DNA of 64,000 nt from Mya arenaria (taxonomy: Eukaryota > Mollusca > Bivalvia > Myida > Myidae), in assembly GCF_026914265.1 (NCBI RefSeq), contig NC_069134.1:12691758-12755757 (forward strand), written 5' to 3'. The notes under the pieces were generated by a model. That model was not told the origin of the DNA. It was given only the letters and a program-made list of their open reading frames with translations, and made no database searches. Position numbers and translations under genes: made by a program. This document shows positions 58,601-64,000 of this stretch, one piece after another; the stretch's first letter is position 1, and the number at the start of each line of letters is the position of its first letter.

Positions 58601-58740
58601 AAACAGTGGGACGGATCGTGATGAGCTGTCACAAATTCCACCTTATGTCCCCTAGATTTCAAAGCTATTGCAGCGTCTATCACAGCCTTTTCTGCGCCAC
58701 CGATCCCTAGATCAGGATGAAGAAATACTACTTTTGTCAT
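55626..58740 (-). CDS. ALG2: ALG2, alpha-1,3/1,6-mannosyltransferase, 3 exons
   Basis: Coding exons on the minus strand: 58245-58740, 57683-57883 and 55626-56134. GT-AG introns with agreeing phases give 401 aa (human about 416). ALG2 adds the second and third mannoses to the dolichol-linked oligosaccharide on the cytosolic face of the ER, using GDP-mannose. It is a GT-B fold, GT4-family enzyme. Seen: [20 protein letters not shown] near the N-terminus, [13 protein letters not shown], a hydrophobic stretch [20 protein letters not shown] (membrane association), [64 protein letters not shown], and the E-x7-E motif EHFGIVPIE (about residues 310-318) followed by [18 protein letters not shown]. The start is the ATG at 58738-58740; the frame is open further upstream but only with a GTG. 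Intron 2 holds a 1.2-kb TIR element. The identification is firm. Confidence 0.96.
56355..57552. mobile_element. 1.2-kb TIR element with TGA target duplication in ALG2 intron 2
   Basis: The left end GGCC, then an A-run, ATAGG and TTTCCGGTC is mirrored by the right end (inverse: GGCC, A-run, ATAGG, TTTCCGGTC). Both ends are flanked by TGA. Three-base duplications with GGCC-type termini suggest PIF/Harbinger. Inside are a long T-run then G-run near the left end, a perfect CRE TGACGTCA (57248-57255), a CCACGAG/CTCGTGG palindrome, and an open frame from about 57356 that runs to the right terminus. No transposase was recognised. Confidence 0.75.
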
Positions 58741-59787
58741 TTTTTCTCTCGAAAACTGATTCACTATTAATTTGAATGCGTAAACATGAAAAATATGCCA
58801 ACATTAGACTAGTTCGTGTACCGGAAGTTTACAATGTTTTACACCTTTAATTGAAGAGTATTCAACTGCCTCTACGAAAAACAAGAACAAAGAAATAACA
58901 CGCAAAAAGAAACGGTTAACGTCTACTATTGGAAAGCAATCGGATCATGGTGTAATGTGGCCAGTCACTACGCAAAAGGCGCGAAGTGGTCCGAACGCGT
59001 CAAAATGCCGTTTTCCAACATCATTAAGGCTGCAGTATGACCAGTTTTTCACTTAGAGAGTGGTTAGTGCAACTCGACCTTACCTGGCAAAACCCCTCGA
59101 CCCTTAGAATCCGCGTTTTTCGATGTTTAGTTGTTGTTATTGGCTGTGAAATTAATTTTTGTTGATTACAATTAAAAACATACAGTATTAATTATAAAAT
59201 ATACAATATACCGAAATGTCTTGGTAAGCATTCGCGACTTGCTTTGCTGTTTTGATAGGACTTAAAAAATCTAAAACAAAACAAAGTTACCTTTGGTCCT
59301 ACCCTACCTCGCATTTTTGAGACCGTTGCCCTAAATTCAAATCAGTTGTTTTTAAGCCTTCCCATTGTTCATGAGCATTTCAAAGTAATTGTCATGTCTG
59401 AATAAACATAGCATTTACCCATTTTTACCATGATGCTGTATTGAGCTATTTTTGTTTAAATTCATATGCCATACTATTCTTACAATGTGTATGTATACAA
59501 CATGTATATTGAATTTATTTGTAAGTACGTTTATCTCGTCACTTATGGAGGAATAAAAGGCATCCATCCATCCAACCATTCATATGTCGATCTATATATC
59601 AACTACTGCCATTTTTTTCCAAAAAATATTCTATTTTTAGTTTACCTGAGCACAACGTATAAAAAAATAATATAAAGTTATATAAAAAAATAATGCAGAA
59701 GAAGAAGAGTTTACTATTAGTTTGTAAGAAGTACATAGAGGATTTTTGTTGATTCCAGTGTAAGATCGTAGTTTATTTCACAAGTAA
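58741..59787. other. Spacer upstream of ALG2
   Basis: It should contain the ALG2 promoter and 5' UTR, but no TATA box or initiator could be fixed. No gene was recognised. Confidence 0.4.
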
Positions 59788-59856
59788 GTGTCATAGAAAA
59801 ACATATTTTCACAAGTGGCGAAGACACGAGTGAAAATGTAGATTTTCTATGATCAC
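59788..59856. repeat. 69-base hairpin repeat
   Basis: The outer arms GTGTCATAGAAAA and TTTTCTATGATCAC and the inner arms TTTTCAC and GTGAAAA pair around GTGGCGAAGACAC. This looks like a short palindromic repeat. Confidence 0.5.
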
Positions 59857-60419
59857 GAGTGTTTTCTGCTTATTTTTTAGTTTTACTGGTATTTCAATTT
59901 CTTTTTCTAAATTCCTCCTTTTGAGTGCTTGCTACGCTGCTACCCATGGGACGCCCCTCAGGCAAAGTTTTTTTTTTATCGCTGATGACACAACTGTCAT
60001 TTAACACCGGCTCGTGGAGAAATAGTTCTCCAAGAGTTTGTTTTCATTTGTTTATTATTTTTTTCGTGATATAGTGTGAACATTTGATGAACATTCATCA
60101 ATGAACTTTTATAAACCCATCTATGTTCTAAATAATAACAGTTAATGCAGGTATAGAGTTATAAAGGGAAATATGGTTGAACAGTTCTCACGAATTAGTG
60201 TTTCAAGTTATTTTCAACAGATCAACTTTCTTCCTACATATATTCAGACCAGCTAGATACTCAATTATGGTGAGTACTAAAATTGTCTAAAACTAAACAA
60301 AATCATATGAAGACGGGTCAGCTTTACGGCCCTCTTAAATTTTGTATCTCATCTGCCTTAATCTAGCCATGCGTAAAATAGATTAATAATTGTTAAACTA
60401 GCCTATGTTAACGCTACTA

Positions 60420-61215
60420 TTGCACTGATTGGAGAAATCGATAGAGATCGCCGTTAGTCTGATAAGCTCCAAATTTGGCAATGGACCAAAACACACTGGT
60501 CTCACTTAGTCTATAACTACTGAATGAAAATTGGGATGGTCGAAGGTGTAAGCAAGTTGTAGAGTTTGTTTCATGATGCACGATATTCCAAATGAAGATT
60601 TTAAGGTATACTTCGAAGGGTTGATGTCTGGTGCTCAGGGCCATGATGATGATTTAAGCTCTGAGTTTTTAGCAGATTTTGATAGGAACAATAATGGTAG
60701 TTCACCTACGTTTGATTGTCTTGATAGATTAATCAGTGAAGAAGAAATTTTAAAGGCGATTAGTAGACTTGGTAATAATAAGGTATGTTCCATAGATAAT
60801 GTTTTATACGAATATTTTAAAACCAGTGTTCCGGTTTTGATCAAGCCATTGCATTTGTTTTTTAACACTATCCTTAACAAGGGGACGTTTCCCAAGTCAT
60901 GGGCTAACGGGGCTATTATTCCCATATATAAGAAAGGAGATCTTTCGGACCCTAACAATTACAGGGGGATTACACTGATCAGTTGCTTTGCAAAGTTGTT
61001 CACCGGTATATTAAATGAGAAGATTAAGAAATGGGCGATGGAGTACGATGTTCTCACGGATGCACAATTTGGTTTTAAGAACAATTGTAGTACAGTAGAT
61101 CCCATATTTATATTACAGTCATTGATCCAAAGACTCTAAAAAGAAGTTGTTTTGTGGACTTTAAAAAGGCGTATGACAGTATAAGTAGGAGCAGGCTATG
61201 TATTTAAAAATATTT
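60420..61215 (+). pseudogene. LINE reverse-transcriptase N-terminal part, broken
   Basis: From about 60585 the frame encodes a LINE ORF2 segment: NEDFKVYFEGLM, SEEEILKAISRLGNNKVCSI, ILNKGTFPKSWANGAIIPIY, KKGDLSDPNNYRGITLISCF, AKLFTGILNEKI and LTDAQFGFKNNCSTVD, the conserved first blocks of the reverse transcriptase. The frame then stops at 61137-61139. An FVDFKKAYDSI block containing the first catalytic Asp region follows in another frame. The copy breaks off at a (GT)n tract. It is dead, and may belong to the same clade as 32600-33595, though they do not overlap. Confidence 0.8.
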
Positions 61216-61224
61216 TATAATGAC

Positions 61225-61227
61225 TTG

Positions 61228-61262
<35 letters not shown>

Positions 61263-61306
61263 TCGTGCGTGCGTGCGTGCACGTGCGTGTGCGTGTGCGT
61301 GTGTGA
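61225..61306. repeat. (GT)n / (GTGC)n microsatellite
   Basis: About 80 bases of alternating GT with GTGC interruptions lie immediately after the LINE fragment. This purine-pyrimidine alternation can adopt Z-DNA. Confidence 0.9.
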
Positions 61307-61642
61307 TACTTAAAGAAGGTCATAAAATATGAACTGTTACAACTCTTTATTTTTGACCTGATTATTTGTCTGATATGTTTACAGTCAGTTTGCTTTATAA
61401 TATTTGCCATATATTTATATGAATATAATCTATGAGAAAATGTGCGTTTAAAAAGAGTAAAAACATATCACAGTATGAATCAGTCTATGCTGTTTTGTGG
61501 AAAATGAGTTGAGATTGAGATTAAAAACAAACTTGATTATTTTTGTGATATTTGAGCCTGCAAGCAAATGTTTATGTTTTACGTGATAAATTATTATACT
61601 TTTGAATCAATATATCTGATTTGTCGACACCTATCGATTCTA

Positions 61643-61794
61643 TCAGTAGGACGGTTAAAATAAGCCATTCAAGAGTCATAATGAGGTTTTTAATTAAAAT
61701 AAATTGGTTCTTAGGCCATCAGGAGGAAGGTTAAAGTAAGCCGTTCAAGAGTCATTATAAGGGTTTAATTAAAATAAATTGGTTCTTAGGCCAC
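61643..61794 (+). repeat. Two-copy tandem duplication, 76-bp period
   Basis: The unit starts TCAGTAGGACGGTTAAAATA at 61643 and TCAGGAGGAAGGTTAAAGTA at 61719, and both units end AATTGGTTCTTAGGCCA. The second copy runs straight into the MITE that begins GGCCACACC. Confidence 0.85.
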
Positions 61795-62315
61795 ACCAAA
61801 TAGATGATTCGTTCGACGTACTTACCGCTCCTATTTTTCAGAAAATGCAAAAAAAGTTTCTAAAGACAACAACAACAACATAGTCAACAGACAACAACAA
61901 CAACAACATAGTCAACGGACAACAACAACAACATAGTCAACAGACAACAACAACAACATAGTCAACAGACAACAACAACAACATAGTCAACAGACAACAA
62001 CAACAACATCTTTCATCGAACAACCGAAAAAATATAAATTTTATGTAGACAGCAACAGTCATATAAAATGAATACTCCGTGGGAAATTTTCTTAGAAAGG
62101 GAATAAAGTTCAGGATAATCAGGATTATCATTCCAAATGATGATTTATGCAGAGAAAATAAATAAATGAATAAAAAAATATGCAGGGAAGCAAGTTAGAC
62201 CCGCTCCTCTATTGAAACGAAATAAAAACAATGATTTTCAGGATTTTTTTAATTTCATTTTTGCCCCAAAAAATTGGCCAAAATCCGTACACCAAAAAAA
62301 TGAATTGGTGTGGCC
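61789..62315. mobile_element. PIF/Harbinger-type MITE with TTA target duplication
   Basis: GGCCACACCAA at the left end and its inverse TTGGTGTGGCC at the right end are flanked on both sides by TTA, which fits the TWA target of PIF/Harbinger. Near the left end the interior holds a minisatellite (61864-62010) of about six ~24-bp units reading ACAACAACAACATAGTCAAC. No transposase is present. Confidence 0.75.
61864..62010. repeat. ~24-bp minisatellite, about six units
   Basis: The unit is AGACAACAACAACAACATAG followed by TCAAC, with one unit extended by an extra CAA and one with GGAC instead of AGAC. It lies inside the MITE at 61789-62315. Translated on the minus strand it gives a spurious cysteine/valine-rich frame. 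Confidence 0.9.
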
Positions 62316-62645
62316 TTAAATATAATTGATAGGCCTCGTTTTTGTGTTAAAACATGATAGTTTGGATGTTTATATTATCACTATTGTGTTCTTCCAAGAT
62401 GCTCAGAAAACATTGATTCCAGGTGATGATCCTGCCATTTATGTCAACATGTTTTGCGTTCCCTCCGAAGTCGTGATCCCGTTTCATGTCGTAATTCCGT
62501 AAGGTCAGTTTACGCATCCAATTAAGAGAGCACTATATTATTAAGAATTAATGTAAGATTTTCTTAAAAGAAATGAAGGATTGTTTTAAAGAAATTGGAA
62601 GAAATAAAACTCATGGTGTAAATATAAGTAATAAATTGCGTGCTT

Positions 62646-62748
62646 ATGTCATTATCGGGGATATGACGGCAGTTTGGCTGGTTAAAATACGCGGACTCCA
62701 CACACTTTTACCAGCCCAACTGCGTTCATACCCCGTTAATGTCATTAA
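62646..62748. repeat. ~100-base palindromic element
   Basis: Arms ATGTCATTATCGGGGATATG and, inverted, ATGACATTAACGGGGTATGA continue inward through CAGTTTGGCTGGT and ACCAGCCCAACTG around an ~18-base centre. This is consistent with a small MITE. Confidence 0.6.
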
Positions 62749-63299
62749 TTCATTCCGTAAGTAACATAATGGAGATCACATTCTTAACACCTGTGACTTT
62801 GATCTTATAATAACAATATGGTCCTACACAGCGCTTAAACCATTGTCATATCATATTTTTTTTAGAGTACAATGCTTTATTGGAGTACGTCTTTAAATTC
62901 GTCTCCATATTAACTTAAACAAGGATTTCACTTTTTTATTTTCTTATTCTCTCCTATTGTCACCAACATATAAGTCATGAAATAAAGTAAAGTTGTCCTT
63001 ATCCCAATACAACTTATTACTGAAATATTGACATGTCACCTCATTGAAGAGCGTGACAATGCTTTTACAAGCCAAGGAATAACAGCCAAAACAGGTACTC
63101 CCCAAATTACATTGAAAATATAACTTAAAAATAAATGCAAACGGGTAAGCATGATCCCGAATTTAGTAACTAGTTCGAGCATTACTTTATTTTTCATTTC
63201 AATCAGAGATATTTAGTTACATAAAGTGTTTTAAATGTAAAAATACAACGCATTTACCAGAGACACGGATGTATAGGTCCGTGCCATAGCGAGCTTAAA

Positions 63300-63470
63300 G
63301 TAAGAGAGAAAAACAATTGGCGGGCGGTTCAGATGGCTAACGATCATTGGCTTTCTGCGTCAGGCACGTGACCATCTCAGCATCCGTAACATGCGCTATA
63401 CTGTTTTATCAATGTTAAAGTAGCATTTCTCGTGATGTATGGATTTTAAGATGGGATAATATATGTAAGT
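63300..63470 (+). promoter_or_regulatory. Possible promoter region
   Basis: A locally GC-richer stretch contains two ATTGGC (inverted CCAAT) motifs at about 63317 and 63347, GGCGGGCGG, and a CACGTG E-box at 63365-63370. It is followed by a GTAAGT donor-like site at about 63465. This could be the promoter and non-coding first exon of a gene beyond the window, but no exon is visible to confirm it. Confidence 0.25.
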
Positions 63471-63849
63471 ACTATTTTTTATTGAATGTTAAACAGTCGT
63501 GATTGTTTCTTGTGAATCAGTATTGGTTTCAATAAAAACAAAACATTTATGGTATAATGATCTGCAATAATTAGTGGCCTCCTTTTCCTAAACTAAATCT
63601 TTCTGATATCAAACAATTACTTAAATATATTTAATATACGTAAGATGTTTAAAATGGTTCATAGCATATGCAAAGAAACGTAGATAATAAGAATGCCTCC
63701 AACCATCCATTGCATGTTTAGGGAGTATAGAAACCTCTTTGTTCAAGTACTTTCAATTTCATGATTTTGCTATTTGCTATACTGTTGTTGTTTTTTATGT
63801 ATAATTTTCTTGCAAGGTTTAAAAAACACGTTTAAACCATAATATTATA

Positions 63850-64000
63850 TTAGGTTACCCGGTTAGCGCAGTGGTTAGCGGACTCGCATAGCATCAAGGC
63901 GTCCTAGGATCGATTCCCGGCTTGGGCGCATGTGAGAATGACATAAATTATGGTCACCAAGCCGGACAAGTGGGTTTCCTCCTAGGACCCCTATAATACA
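63850..64000 (+). mobile_element. tRNA-derived SINE, cut by the window end
   Basis: The head has an A box (TTAGCGCAGTGG) and B box (GGATCGATTCC) at tRNA spacing. It is followed by a body with GGACAAGTGGGTTTCCTCCT. It is a different family from the SINEs at 30932 and 49019. The 3' end lies outside the window. Confidence 0.7.

Noticed and set aside
61937-62131. Minus-strand frame ending in a CCCCC/VVVVV-rich peptide
   Set aside because: It is a translation of the CAACAACAA minisatellite.
1-64000. Search for an LTR retroelement, Polinton or viral gene
   Set aside because: No paired long terminal repeats, capsid, protease, integrase or envelope-like frames were recognised. All reverse-transcriptase fragments fit LINEs.

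Overview
The window is animal nuclear DNA, most probably from a bivalve mollusc. It is AT-rich, its genes are split into many short exons with GT-AG introns, and nearly every intron and spacer is filled with short terminal-inverted-repeat elements, tRNA-derived SINEs, LINE fragments and ~145-165 bp tandem-repeat elements of kinds I associate with bivalve genomes. The bivalve assignment is an inference from repeat content and protein resemblance; no database search was possible.

Five protein-coding genes could be spliced by eye with every intron phase agreeing. In order they are EBNA1BP2/EBP2 (+, 2497-13680, 9 exons, rRNA processing), CFAP144/FAM183 (-, 17208-18851, 4 exons, ciliary axoneme), FZR1/CDH1 (+, 22503-28858, 12 exons, APC/C activator), WDR70 (+, 35075-48549, 17 exons, WD40 protein) and ALG2 (-, 55626-58740, 3 exons, mannosyltransferase of the N-glycan precursor). 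They are unrelated housekeeping or ciliary genes and do not form a pathway. A possible terminal exon of an unidentified minus-strand gene lies at 2092-2280.

Non-coding content: two identical tRNA-Thr-like genes 190 bp apart (19348-19420 and 19538-19610, minus); three tRNA-derived SINEs; four recognisable LINE fragments (14940-16010, 20766-21200, 32600-33595, 60420-61215) and one doubtful one; about eleven MITE-like or hairpin elements; one large fold-back palindrome; and several tandem-repeat elements.

The most unusual observations concern repeats and splicing. Intron 2 of EBP2 is almost entirely a ~36-copy minisatellite whose unit appears to derive from that intron's own 5' splice site. A smaller duplication of the 3' splice site precedes WDR70 exon 13. 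A repeat element ends seven bases before WDR70 exon 11 and supplies its pyrimidine tract. Four otherwise different tandem-repeat elements share the same 3' end (a hairpin followed by CTCTTGT), as expected of one Helitron-like mobilisation system. I found no bacterial-type system, CRISPR array or LTR/viral element.
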